Both the position numbers and the translations under genes were made by a program. Shown here piece after piece: positions 33,749-43,033 of a stretch of DNA of 64,000 bases. The notes below the pieces were generated by a model. That model did not search any database, was not told the origin of the DNA, and was given only the letters and a program-made list of their open reading frames with translations. The first letter of the stretch is position 1. Each line of letters begins with the position of its first letter. The DNA comes from Aquimarina amphilecti (GTDB taxonomy: Bacteria; Bacteroidota; Bacteroidia; Flavobacteriales; Flavobacteriaceae): NCBI RefSeq assembly GCF_900109375.1, contig NZ_FOAB01000001.1, positions 62,001 through 126,000 of the forward strand, read 5' to 3'.

Positions 33749-36229
33749 ATGGCAAAAAAAAAGGTAACAACAAAAAGGAAAACTTCAAAAAAACCTAAAA
33801 CTCCTTTAAAAGAAAGACTAACATTATCCAGACAGCAAAAAGTTATTTTGGGTAGTTTCTTGTTTTTTTTAGGGATTGCATTATTCTTTGCATTTATATC
33901 TTTTTTCTTTAATTGGAAAATAGATCAAAGCGAGATATCGCAGTTTCCGAATAGAACTTCATCTGCAAAAAATTGGTTGAGTATTTCTGGAGCAAAAGTG
34001 AGTGACTTTTTTATTTTTAGAGGTTTTGGTATTTCGGCGATAATTATTCCAGTGTTAATTTCATTAACCGGTGTGTATTTGTTTTTTGATTTGAACAAAA
34101 AGAAGCTTGCTGGATTTTGGTTTTGGGGAACTCTAGTGATGCTATGGATTTCAGTGATTTTTGGTTTTGTACAAAAAGAAAGCGGATTGTTTGCTGGAGT
34201 TATAGGATATGAAGTTAATGATTTAATGCAGGACTATATTGGATTTATTGGAACTGTATTAGTTCTTGCATTTTTTGCTATTGTTTATATTGTTGTCCGT
34301 TTAAGATATACACCAGAAAAGATTTCAGCTTCTTTAAGAAAAACTCAAACCGAGATCACTAAAGATTATGAATCTGCTAAAAAGATTAATGGTTCGAAGG
34401 CAAAAAGAAATGAAAATAAGGAAGTAATAACAGACAAAGAAAACTTATCTGCGGGGGACACTAAAGATCTTTCAGTAGATACTCCGGTATTAGAAAAGGT
34501 TACAGAAAAAGTAGCCAAAGAAATTAATAAAGCTACAAATTCTACTAAAAGAACTGTAAATGAATTTTTTGGTAATCCAGAAAATCAATCTGATGATGTT
34601 CCTGAAAAACTAATTATCAAGTCAGAAGATAATCCTGATGACCTTGCTATGGAAGTGGAGACTGTGGTAGAGGAAGAGGAAGTAGAAAATCTAAGCGCTA
34701 AATTAGTAAAAGACTTTGGAGAGTTTGATCCAAAATTAGAGCTTGGTAATTATAAGTACCCAACAATTGAATTGTTAAAGGATTATTCAATTCAGAATGG
34801 AGGAATAACGATTGATCAAGGTGAGTTAGAAGAAAATAAAAATCGTATTGTAGAAACATTAAAAAACTACAAGATAGAAATTGCTCAGATTAAAGCTACT
34901 GTTGGTCCTACGGTTACATTATATGAGATAGTGCCCGAAGCTGGTATTCGTATTTCGAAAATTAAAAATTTGGAAGATGATATAGCTCTTTCCTTGGCAG
35001 CTTTAGGGATTAGAATTATAGCGCCAATTCCTGGTAAAGGAACTATAGGTATTGAAGTTCCTAATAAAAAATCAACTATCGTTTCTATGCGATCGGCAAT
35101 TGCTTCGTCTAAATTTCAGGGAGCAGAGATGGAGCTTCCTTTATCTTTAGGTAAAACGATTTCTAATGAGACATTTGTTGTCGATTTAGCAAAGATGCCT
35201 CACTTATTAATGGCAGGAGCAACTGGACAAGGTAAATCAGTAGGTTTAAATGCTATTTTAACATCTCTTTTGTACAAAAAGCATCCAGCAGAAGTTAAGT
35301 TCGTTTTAGTAGATCCTAAAAAGGTGGAACTTACATTGTTTAACAAAATAGAACGTCATTATTTAGCTAAATTACCAGATGCAGAAGAGGCAATCATAAC
35401 GGATAATAATAAAGTAATTAATACTTTAAATTCTCTTTGTATAGAAATGGATGCTCGATACGATTTGCTAAAAAATGCAATGGTTCGTAATATTAAAGAG
35501 TATAATACTAAGTTTAGAGCAAGAAAGCTAAATCCAGAAAATGGGCACAAATTTTTACCATATATAGTTCTTGTTGTAGATGAGTTTGCGGATCTTATAA
35601 TGACTGCTGGTAAAGAGGTAGAAACACCAATTGCTAGATTAGCGCAATTGGCAAGGGCTATTGGAATACATTTAATAATTGCAACTCAAAGGCCTTCCGT
35701 AAATGTAATTACCGGTATGATTAAAGCGAATTTTCCAGCAAGAATTGCTTTTAGAGTAACATCTAAAATTGATTCTCGAACTATTTTAGATACTGGTGGA
35801 GCGGATCAATTGATTGGTAGAGGAGATATGTTATATACGCAAGGTAATGATCTAGTTAGGATTCAATGTGCTTTTGTGGATACTCCTGAAGTAGAGAGGA
35901 TTACAGAGTATATTGGTGGCCAAAAAGCCTATCCAGATGCCTATTTATTACCAGAATATTCTGGAGAAGAAAGTGGCACAAGTCTTGATATAGATGTAAA
36001 AGATAGAGATAAACTTTTTAATGAAGCTGCAGAAGTTATTGTCACAGCACAACAAGGTTCGGCGTCTTTATTACAAAGAAAACTTAAATTAGGTTATAAC
36101 CGAGCAGGAAGATTAATTGATCAATTAGAAGCAGCTGGTATTGTTGGTCCTTTTGAGGGGAGCAAAGCAAGACAAGTTTTAGTAACAGATTTAATTGCTC
36201 TCAAGCAACTATTGGATGCTGAAAAGTAA
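33749..36229 (+). CDS. ftsK: DNA translocase FtsK/SpoIIIE
   Basis: The 826-residue product has a Lys-rich N-terminus and four membrane segments in the first 190 residues. A charged linker follows. The motor domain has Walker A GATGQGKSVGLNAI (about residue 488), Walker B VLVVDEFADLIMTAG and IATQRPSVNVITG. The C-terminal winged-helix gamma domain (GSASLLQRKLKLGYNRAGR) binds KOPS-like sites. FtsK moves chromosomes through the septum and activates dimer resolution. It is followed by a LolA-like gene 44 bases on. Confidence 0.96.
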   Translation: MAKKKVTTKRKTSKKPKTPLKERLTLSRQQKVILGSFLFFLGIALFFAFISFFFNWKIDQSEISQFPNRTSSAKNWLSISGAKVSDFFIFRGFGISAIIIPVLISLTGVYLFFDLNKKKLAGFWFWGTLVMLWISVIFGFVQKESGLFAGVIGYEVNDLMQDYIGFIGTVLVLAFFAIVYIVVRLRYTPEKISASLRKTQTEITKDYESAKKINGSKAKRNENKEVITDKENLSAGDTKDLSVDTPVLEKVTEKVAKEINKATNSTKRTVNEFFGNPENQSDDVPEKLIIKSEDNPDDLAMEVETVVEEEEVENLSAKLVKDFGEFDPKLELGNYKYPTIELLKDYSIQNGGITIDQGELEENKNRIVETLKNYKIEIAQIKATVGPTVTLYEIVPEAGIRISKIKNLEDDIALSLAALGIRIIAPIPGKGTIGIEVPNKKSTIVSMRSAIASSKFQGAEMELPLSLGKTISNETFVVDLAKMPHLLMAGATGQGKSVGLNAILTSLLYKKHPAEVKFVLVDPKKVELTLFNKIERHYLAKLPDAEEAIITDNNKVINTLNSLCIEMDARYDLLKNAMVRNIKEYNTKFRARKLNPENGHKFLPYIVLVVDEFADLIMTAGKEVETPIARLAQLARAIGIHLIIATQRPSVNVITGMIKANFPARIAFRVTSKIDSRTILDTGGADQLIGRGDMLYTQGNDLVRIQCAFVDTPEVERITEYIGGQKAYPDAYLLPEYSGEESGTSLDIDVKDRDKLFNEAAEVIVTAQQGSASLLQRKLKLGYNRAGRLIDQLEAAGIVGPFEGSKARQVLVTDLIALKQLLDAEK

Positions 36230-36273
36230 TTAAATTATATAAAAGAGTTTTTAAATACAATAGAAATACATAG

Positions 36274-36909
36274 ATGATACATAGAATATTTTTTTTAGTA
36301 GTAACACTTTTTATAGCAAACACTCAGGCACAAGATGCTAAGAAACTTTTGGATGAGGTGTCCACTAAAGTAAGAAGTTATGATAATATAGTTATAGGCT
36401 TTAAATACGCACTTAATAATCCTGCAGAGAATGTTTCTCAAGAAACTAGAGGTGATGTTACACTTTTTGGAGAGAAGTACTTGTTAAATTTAATGGGCAC
36501 TGAACAAATGTATGATGGAAAAAAACTACATATGATAGTTCCAGAAGATGAAGAAATAAACATTTCTTCTCAGAGTGCAGAGGATGAATCTAGTGTAACT
36601 CCTTCAAAAATGCTTACTTTCTATGAAGATGGTTATACTTCTAAGCTAGATATTGTACAAGATGTTCAAGGAAGAAAGATTCAATTTGTAAAATTAATTC
36701 CAATTGATTCTAATAGTGAATTAAAAGAAATTTTATTAGGTATAGATAAACAAACAAAACATATTTACAGATTGATTCTGATGCAAAATAATGGAACTAA
36801 TATTACGATCACGGTAAATAGTTTTAAAACGAATCAACCCTTATCAAAAACATTGTTTGTTTTTGATGAGTCAAAATATGCTAATTATTATATCAATCGC
36901 TTAGATTAG
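36274..36909 (+). CDS. LolA-like periplasmic lipoprotein carrier
   Basis: The 211-residue product has a signal peptide (MIHRIFFLVVTLFIANTQAQ) and the LolA-like beta fold: TRGDVTLFGEKYLLNLMG, TEQMYDGKKLHMIVPE and TPSKMLTFYEDGY. It would carry lipoproteins or lipid across the periplasm. The next gene is an LptF/G permease, so an envelope-biogenesis grouping makes sense. Bacteroidetes have several LolA-like proteins, so this may not be the essential one. Confidence 0.82.
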   Translation: MIHRIFFLVVTLFIANTQAQDAKKLLDEVSTKVRSYDNIVIGFKYALNNPAENVSQETRGDVTLFGEKYLLNLMGTEQMYDGKKLHMIVPEDEEINISSQSAEDESSVTPSKMLTFYEDGYTSKLDIVQDVQGRKIQFVKLIPIDSNSELKEILLGIDKQTKHIYRLILMQNNGTNITITVNSFKTNQPLSKTLFVFDESKYANYYINRLD

Positions 36910-36945
36910 TGATATATTTATACGCTGATATTAAAAACAATTTAC

Positions 36946-36971
36946 ATCCCGAAGATTTCGGGATTTATTTT
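36946..36971 (+). terminator. Weak hairpin between LolA-like and LptF/G genes
   Basis: ATCCCGAA and TTCGGGAT pair around a 3-base loop and are followed by a T-rich tract. It may attenuate rather than stop transcription, because the next gene starts only a few bases later. Confidence 0.5.
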
Positions 36972-36983
36972 ACAGACGAATAA

Positions 36984-38825
36984 GTGAAAATACTTGACAG
37001 ATATATTTTAACGACTTTTTTAAAGACTTTTTTTCCGCTCTTTATAATCATTATGTTTATTCTTTTATTGCAAACAATCTGGTTGTTTATATCAGAATTG
37101 GCAGGAAAGGATTTAGATTTTGCCGTAATAATAAAGTTTTTAACATATGCTACTCCTAGATTAATACCAATGGTATTGCCATTGACTATTCTTCTTACAT
37201 CGATAATGATATTTGGTAATTTTGCAGAAAACTATGAGTTTGCTGCGATGAAATCATCAGGGATATCATTACAGAGAGCTATGAGAACATTAGCTGTTTT
37301 TATATTTTTTGTTGGGATTGGAGCATTTTTGTTTTCTAATACGGTAATTCCTAGTTCAGAACGGAAATTTGTAAACCTCCGTAAAAATATTGTAAAAGTC
37401 AAACCGGCTATGGTGATTACTCCCAATCAGTTTAATGATTTGGGAGATATTAATATACGAGTCTCTGAAAAATATGGGGATAATGATCAATTCTTAAAAG
37501 ATGTGATTATTCATAAAAAGGGTGCTAGACTTGGTAATTTTACTGTGATTAAAGCTACAGATGGAGAATTACAAGGTAGTATTGATTCTGATTTGATTAC
37601 ATTGATCCTGAATGACGGTAATTATTACGAAGAAGTTCAACCGAAATCACCTAAGAAGAAGAAGAAATTACCGTTTGCCAAAACTCATTTTAAGCAATAT
37701 GCATTAAATATAGATTTATCATCTTTAGATAATGTAGATATGGATGCTCAGCAATATAGTAAAGGGTATAACATGTTAAATGTAAATGGGCTAAGAGAAC
37801 AAATAGACACCTTGTCTATTCAAGTAAATGATGAAATAAATGCTACTGAGGATGATGTGAATCGACGAAATGGTTTCAAAGAATTAAATCGGAATTTAAA
37901 AATAGATACATTAAAAAAAGCTACGAAGGACACTTTAGATCTTATAGAGGACCGATTTAATACAAAACAAAAGTCGCAAATATATAATCTCGCATTTTCA
38001 AATGCGGATGGAGTTATAAGAAGAATTCAAACAGCCAAAAGGTCATTAGAAGTTAAAAAGAGAGCACTCAATAAATATGAAATGTCATTACACGATAAAT
38101 ACGCATTGGGAATAGCGTGTGTTTTATTATTTTTTGTTGGAGCTCCTTTAGGTGCTATTATAAGAAAAGGAGGATTAGGATTACCAATTGTTATTGGAGT
38201 TGTATTGTTTTTGACATATCATTTTATTGGAATTTTTGCTAAGAATGGAGCAGAAGAAGGTGGAGTTCCTCCATTTGTAGGATCTTGGTTATCTACATTT
38301 ATTATTTTTCCACTGAGTATTTTTCTTACGTATAGAGCCACTAGGGATAGGGGATTGGCTAGTTTTGATATTGTAGTTCAGCCTATTCGAGATTTTTTTA
38401 ATAAAAGGTCAAATAAAAAGGATAGGATTAATAGTTCATCGATTGATCAAGAAATTAATATTGAGATAGGTCAAAACACTCTTGTTGAAGTTGAGAAAGA
38501 TAGAACAAACTTTAAGGAAAACTCTTCGTTGGTATTTACATTGTTTTTACTATTACTAATAGTAAATATTGTAATTACGCTAATATCAAAAGATGCTGGA
38601 GGAAATAAAACAATGCTTTTAGTTTTTAATGGGTTAGGAGGTGTGTCATATCTTACGTTTTTTATAAAGTCATATTTTAATCTTAAGAATTTTTACACAA
38701 AACTTAAGGGACTCATAAATGAGCCATCTCTTATATTATTTTTAATTTTGGGTATTCCGCTATTTCCAATAGTATATTTCTTCTATAATAATAGGGTCAA
38801 TAAAGATCTTAAGAAAATCAGATAA
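36984..38825 (+). CDS. LptF/LptG family LPS-export permease
   Basis: The 613-residue product starts with GTG (MKILDRYILTTFLKTFFPL is the classic family N-terminus, which fixes the start). It has membrane segments near the N-terminus, a large periplasmic beta domain, and three to four segments in the second half (IACVLLFFVGAPLGAIIRKGG is a family signature). A further poorly conserved C-terminal pair of segments follows. These permeases pair with LptB2 to extract LPS. Which of F or G it is cannot be told. Confidence 0.9.
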   Translation: MKILDRYILTTFLKTFFPLFIIIMFILLLQTIWLFISELAGKDLDFAVIIKFLTYATPRLIPMVLPLTILLTSIMIFGNFAENYEFAAMKSSGISLQRAMRTLAVFIFFVGIGAFLFSNTVIPSSERKFVNLRKNIVKVKPAMVITPNQFNDLGDINIRVSEKYGDNDQFLKDVIIHKKGARLGNFTVIKATDGELQGSIDSDLITLILNDGNYYEEVQPKSPKKKKKLPFAKTHFKQYALNIDLSSLDNVDMDAQQYSKGYNMLNVNGLREQIDTLSIQVNDEINATEDDVNRRNGFKELNRNLKIDTLKKATKDTLDLIEDRFNTKQKSQIYNLAFSNADGVIRRIQTAKRSLEVKKRALNKYEMSLHDKYALGIACVLLFFVGAPLGAIIRKGGLGLPIVIGVVLFLTYHFIGIFAKNGAEEGGVPPFVGSWLSTFIIFPLSIFLTYRATRDRGLASFDIVVQPIRDFFNKRSNKKDRINSSSIDQEINIEIGQNTLVEVEKDRTNFKENSSLVFTLFLLLLIVNIVITLISKDAGGNKTMLLVFNGLGGVSYLTFFIKSYFNLKNFYTKLKGLINEPSLILFLILGIPLFPIVYFFYNNRVNKDLKKIR

Positions 38826-38861
38826 TTAGTAGATACTATTCCATTTAATAATTATATAAAG

Positions 38862-38869
38862 TACCTTTG
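38862..38869 (+). promoter_or_regulatory. -7 element of ribB
   Basis: TACCTTTG fully matches TAnnTTTG, 26 bases before the start codon; the leader would be under 20 bases, so no FMN riboswitch can be present. Confidence 0.6.
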
Positions 38870-38894
38870 CTTTTAAATTAAGAATTGTATTGCT

Positions 38895-40046
38895 ATGTCA
38901 CAAGTTACTGAGACTAAAAACAAGTTAAAACTGAATACTATCCAAGAAGCTATAGAAGATATTCGCCAAGGAAAGGTGATTATTGTGGTTGATGATGAAG
39001 ATAGAGAGAATGAAGGAGATTTTCTTGCGGCAGCAGAAAAAGTTACTCCTGAAATGATCAATTTTATGGCAACTCATGGGAGAGGGTTAATTTGTACTCC
39101 GATAACAGAACAGCGTTGTGAAGACCTCAAACTAAATATGATGGTCGATAATAATACGGATCCTATGGAAACTGCTTTTACAATTTCTGTGGATCTTAAA
39201 GGTAATGGTGTTACTACAGGAATTTCTGCGAGTGATCGAGCTAAAACTGTGAAAGCTTTGATTGATCCAGATACTAAATCGTATGATTTAGCTAGACCAG
39301 GACATATTTTTCCATTGAAGGCAAAAGAAGGTGGAGTTTTAAGGAGAACAGGGCACACCGAAGCAGCAATCGATTTTGCAAGATTAGCTGGACTGAAACC
39401 GGCAGGTGTTATTGTAGAGATTATGAATGAAGATGGTACAATGGCTAGACTTCCACAATTAGTAGAAGTTGCTAAAAAGTATGATCTTAAATTGGTTTCT
39501 ATTGAGGATTTAGTTGCGTATCGTATGCAGCACGATTCCCTTATAGAAAAGAAAGAGGATTTCGATATCGTTACTCGCTTTGGCAGTTTTAGGTTAAGAG
39601 CTTATAAGCAAACTACAAATAGTCAAATTCATATAGCATTAACTAAAGGAAGTTGGTCTGATAACGAGCCAGTACTTACTCGTATAAATTCTACACTGTT
39701 TAACAATGATATTCTTGGTACGTTAACCAATAATGCAGATGAACGTTTAGATGCCATGTTTACTCGTATTAATAAAGAAGGTAAAGGCGCAATTGTTTTT
39801 ATTAACCAAGAAAGTCAATCCTTTAATTTATTGAACAGATTAAAAGCTTTAAATGAAGCGCAGAATGGAAGCGATATTGTTAAAGCACCGAAAATAGCAA
39901 TGGATAGCAAGGATTTTGGTATCGGTGCTCAAATCTTACACGACCTAAATATTCATAAACTTAGATTAGTATCTAACTCTGTTCAACAAAAACGTGTTGG
40001 AATGATAGGGTATGGATTAGAAATAGTAGAATACGTGAACTACTAA
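38895..40046 (+). CDS. ribB: 3,4-dihydroxy-2-butanone 4-phosphate synthase with degenerate GCHII domain (RibBX-like)
   Basis: The 383-residue product has a full RibB domain in residues 1-210: VVDDEDRENEGDF, THGRGLICTPI, RRTGHTEAAIDFARLAGL and EIMNEDGTMARLP. The C-terminal half has the length of GTP cyclohydrolase II (VTRFGSFRLRAY). It lacks the three zinc Cys (the GSxRCDCG region reads FNNDILGTL) and the RQEGRGIG motif. So the riboflavin branch from ribulose 5-phosphate is intact but GTP cyclohydrolase II activity is unlikely. This matches RibBX-type proteins described elsewhere. Another gene must supply RibA. Confidence 0.88.
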   Translation: MSQVTETKNKLKLNTIQEAIEDIRQGKVIIVVDDEDRENEGDFLAAAEKVTPEMINFMATHGRGLICTPITEQRCEDLKLNMMVDNNTDPMETAFTISVDLKGNGVTTGISASDRAKTVKALIDPDTKSYDLARPGHIFPLKAKEGGVLRRTGHTEAAIDFARLAGLKPAGVIVEIMNEDGTMARLPQLVEVAKKYDLKLVSIEDLVAYRMQHDSLIEKKEDFDIVTRFGSFRLRAYKQTTNSQIHIALTKGSWSDNEPVLTRINSTLFNNDILGTLTNNADERLDAMFTRINKEGKGAIVFINQESQSFNLLNRLKALNEAQNGSDIVKAPKIAMDSKDFGIGAQILHDLNIHKLRLVSNSVQQKRVGMIGYGLEIVEYVNY

Positions 40047-40057
40047 TAACTAGTTTT

Positions 40058-41248
40058 TTATAAAATACTTTGTAGAGCTTCAATCATTTTTGAAGCTCTT
40101 TCTTTTACTTCTTCTTCAGACCAGCCTACTTTTATTAAACAAGAAATTGTTCTACCCATCCACGCATCACTAGCATCAAAAGATTTATTGTTTCTTTGTA
40201 AACCATCTAATTGTGCTTTAGATAGAGCGTTTAATGATGTTGGTTGTAATAAATGTTCCCATTTCTTATAATAGTGCCAATTATTATCATACCAATAAAA
40301 ACAAGCATCTACTCCATGTTCAGTAAGAGAATTATGTCCCTTTTTAGCTAATTCTTCTGTAGGTAAGAATATATTTAAGAAAGCATAACTTTCAACGCCA
40401 GTTTCTGGAACTCTTCTAAAGCTAACTTGTGGAATATCTGATAAGGCTTCTCTTAGAATTGTATAGTTTTTTTCTTGTATAGCCAGAGTTTGATCTAGTT
40501 TTCTTAACTGAGCGATACCAACGGCAGCGTTTAATTCAGAAAGTCTATAATTATATCCTAAAAAAGGATGTGTTTCTGCACCACGATTATTGCCAATATG
40601 ATCATGTCCATGATCTTGATATTTATGAGCATTTTCTGCATATACTTTAGAGTTAGTAATTAATCCACCTCCTTCTCCGCAAGTAACTGTTTTTACATAG
40701 TCAAAAGAAAAACATCCCAAATCACCATAACTACCTAAAGGTTTGCCGTCATAGCTTCCTCCAATTGCTTGGCAGGCATCCTCTAATAGAATCAAATCGT
40801 TTTCCGTACATATTTTCTTTAAGGCTTTAAGATCTGCCATAGAACCACACATATGCACCGGCATGACCGCTTTAGTTTTTGATGTAATTCCTGCCTTTAC
40901 TGCTTCAGGATTCAGAGTTAATGTGTCATCAATATCACACAAAATAGGAGTAGCACCCACAGAAAGTATAGCTTCAAAACTGGCTACAAAAGTAAAGGTA
41001 GGCATGATTACTTCATCACCAGACCCTACACCAGCAGAAGCTAAAGCAACTGTTAACGCAGCTGTACCACTAGATACTACCTGAGCATGTTCTGTTTGCA
41101 TTCTAGTAGCTAAATCTCTTTCAAGTTCTAAGGCTTTGTAATGACCATTGCGATTGCCGTCAAAACCATAACGCATTAAAACTCCATTGTCTAATACATC
41201 TTGAACTTCTTTTTTTTCTTCAGCTCCAAATAGCTCGAATCCAGGCAT
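40058..41248 (-). CDS. DegT/DnrJ/EryC1/StrS family PLP aminotransferase
   Basis: The 396-residue product has the family fold: SSGTAALTVALASAGVGSGD, MPTFTFVASFEAILS, LLEDACQAIGGSYDGK, and the PLP Lys in SFDYVKTVTCGEGGG. Family members aminate keto-sugars for surface glycans, or dehydrate them. Neighbours (ribB, thioredoxin) do not reveal a sugar pathway, so the substrate is open. It is convergent with ribB (11-base gap). Confidence 0.88.
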   Translation of the reverse strand: MPGFELFGAEEKKEVQDVLDNGVLMRYGFDGNRNGHYKALELERDLATRMQTEHAQVVSSGTAALTVALASAGVGSGDEVIMPTFTFVASFEAILSVGATPILCDIDDTLTLNPEAVKAGITSKTKAVMPVHMCGSMADLKALKKICTENDLILLEDACQAIGGSYDGKPLGSYGDLGCFSFDYVKTVTCGEGGGLITNSKVYAENAHKYQDHGHDHIGNNRGAETHPFLGYNYRLSELNAAVGIAQLRKLDQTLAIQEKNYTILREALSDIPQVSFRRVPETGVESYAFLNIFLPTEELAKKGHNSLTEHGVDACFYWYDNNWHYYKKWEHLLQPTSLNALSKAQLDGLQRNNKSFDASDAWMGRTISCLIKVGWSEEEVKERASKMIEALQSIL

Positions 41249-41265
41249 AGGTAATATGTTAAATT

Positions 41266-41304
41266 AAAAAACTCTTTCCGGCAAAAATACCGAAAAGAGT
41301 TTTG
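41266..41304 (-). terminator. Terminator of the thioredoxin gene
   Basis: On the minus strand AAAACTCTTTTCGG pairs with CCGGAAAGAGTTTT, followed by T, between the thioredoxin stop and the DegT start. Confidence 0.75.
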
Positions 41305-41333
41305 ATTATATAGTGTATGTTTTATCTTTTTAT

Positions 41334-41789
41334 TTAGTAATCATCAATAACTTTAGAAACAAAACTGAAGTATCTATCAGGGTCTCGTAAAGAAGCACTA
41401 TAAGATCCTTGAGAATCAAGTACTTTTCCTTTGTGATTAAGTGCAATTATATTTGGAAACCCACCTTCTTTATTATATTTACCTAAAAGTTTTTTGTTTG
41501 CTTTTAATTGTTCTTTTGAGATTACATCCACTCTTCTTGGTATATCTACTTTAAGTAAAACTACATTTTGAGATTGTTTTTTGAATTTTATAGTGGAAAA
41601 AAAATCTTCTTGTAGCATAATACAAGGAGCGCACCAGTCGCTTCCAGTAAAGTACATTAAAATTGGCTTTTTAGAATCTTTAGCAATTTGTTTAGCTTCT
41701 TCAAAATCCGTTAACCAGTTTAAGTCACTTTCTTGAGCAGTTATAACTGTTGTAAATATTAATAATAAAAACAGAAATGTTTTTTTCAT
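41334..41789 (-). CDS. Exported thioredoxin-like protein
   Basis: The 151-residue product has a signal peptide (TFLFLLLIFTTVITAQ) and a thioredoxin fold with GSDWCAPCIMLQEDFF as active site (CAPC). FPNIIALNHKGKVLDSQG follows. It probably acts in the periplasm on cysteine pairs. It is a single gene with its own terminator. Confidence 0.9.
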   Translation of the reverse strand: MKKTFLFLLLIFTTVITAQESDLNWLTDFEEAKQIAKDSKKPILMYFTGSDWCAPCIMLQEDFFSTIKFKKQSQNVVLLKVDIPRRVDVISKEQLKANKKLLGKYNKEGGFPNIIALNHKGKVLDSQGSYSASLRDPDRYFSFVSKVIDDY

Positions 41790-41858
41790 TTTATTAAGTT
41801 TTGGATGTCACAAAAATATACTATTTTTTAAACACCAAATATCTTGCCAATTATTTGA

Positions 41859-42488
41859 TTATAAAGTAATGACGGTTTCATTGATAGAACGTCTTACTTT
41901 TTTTAAACCGGCAAACATATCATCTGGAGCACGATAACCGATAGGAAGTACTAAAACAGAAGTTAACCCATATTGTGATAGATTAAGTAGTTCATCATAT
42001 TTTTCAGGAATAAAGCCTTCCATCGGACAGGCATCTATTTTTTCGGTAGCGCAAACGGTTAAAAGGTTCCCCATAGCTAAATACGCCTGTTTAGAAGCCC
42101 AATTAGAAATTTCATCCGCGCTTTTATTTTCAAAAGAATCTATTAATTGTTCTTTGAAAGGTTTTAGTATTTCTTCAGGAGTGTTTCTAATTGTTTTTAC
42201 ATTATCAAAATATTTCGTGATATAAGCTTCACCAACATTTTTTTCAATACAAAAAATTAGTAAGTGCGATGCATCTGCTACTTGTTGTTGATTCCAAGAA
42301 TGCGTAGTAAGATCTTTCTGAATTTCTTTATCTTTTAAAACAACTAATTTTAGAGGTTGCAGACCATAAGAAGTAGCAGTAAGGTTAAAAGCTTTTGTAA
42401 GGATATCTATTTTCTCCTGTGGAAGTGTACGAGTATTATCAAATTTTTTTGTGGCATATCGCCATTGAAGGCTTTCAATAATTTCCAT
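41859..42488 (-). CDS. Nitroreductase-family NAD(P)H oxidoreductase
   Basis: The 209-residue product has the nitroreductase pattern: WRYATKKFDNTRTLPQEKI, LTATSYGLQPLKLVVLKD, an internal NLLTVCATEKIDACPMEGF and the C-terminal VLPIGYRAPDDMFA. These enzymes bind FMN and reduce nitro or quinone substrates. It is divergent from a thioesterase gene. The natural substrate is unknown. Confidence 0.9.
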   Translation of the reverse strand: MEIIESLQWRYATKKFDNTRTLPQEKIDILTKAFNLTATSYGLQPLKLVVLKDKEIQKDLTTHSWNQQQVADASHLLIFCIEKNVGEAYITKYFDNVKTIRNTPEEILKPFKEQLIDSFENKSADEISNWASKQAYLAMGNLLTVCATEKIDACPMEGFIPEKYDELLNLSQYGLTSVLVLPIGYRAPDDMFAGLKKVRRSINETVITL

Positions 42489-42578
42489 TCTAGAATTTTA
42501 AAAATATACCGCAAAGATACAGGTATAACAAGTATCTTTATTCATTAAAATGATAAGAAAAAACTATATTACTATTGT

Positions 42579-42974
42579 ATGAATACTATTGATGAATTAA
42601 TCAAAAAATCTGAAACTAGAATTTTTAAAGCTGTTTTTCCTAATACGACTAATCATTATGAGACTTTATTCGGAGGGACAGCGTTACAGTTAATGGATGA
42701 GGTCTCTTTTATTTGCGCTACTCGTTTTAGTCGAAAAAAAGTGGTAACAATTTCTACAGGCAAAATAGATTTTGAAAAGCCTATTCCTGAGGGTACTATT
42801 ATAGAACTTGTGGCAAAGGTACAAGAAGTAGGGAGAACTAGTTGTATGGTAAAAGTTGATATCTATAAAGAAGAGATGTATAACTATGATCGTGAGATAG
42901 CAGTTTCAGGATTATTTAAATTCGTGGCAATTGATAATGATAAAAAGCCAATTCCGATTATAGATAAAAACTAA
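42579..42974 (+). CDS. Hotdog-fold acyl-CoA thioesterase
   Basis: The 131-residue product has the YciA/BFIT-like single hotdog: VFPNTTNHYETLFGGTALQL, DEVSFICATRFSRKKVVT, and IDFEKPIPEGTIIELVAKV. It would hydrolyse acyl-CoA. It stands alone and ends in a bidirectional terminator shared with nhaC. Confidence 0.9.
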   Translation: MNTIDELIKKSETRIFKAVFPNTTNHYETLFGGTALQLMDEVSFICATRFSRKKVVTISTGKIDFEKPIPEGTIIELVAKVQEVGRTSCMVKVDIYKEEMYNYDREIAVSGLFKFVAIDNDKKPIPIIDKN

Positions 42975-42981
42975 AAAATAT

Positions 42982-43013
42982 AAAAAGTGCATTCTATATA
43001 GAATGCACTTTTT
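42982..43013. terminator. Bidirectional terminator, thioesterase / nhaC
   Basis: AAAAAGTGCATTC (42982-42994) pairs with GAATGCACTTTTT (43001-43013), between two convergent genes. Confidence 0.9.
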
Positions 43014-43033
43014 ATATAGTAATATGTTTTTTA

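Noticed and set aside
38820..38894. Possible FMN riboswitch before ribB
   Set aside because: The leader after the -7 element is under 20 bases, far too short.
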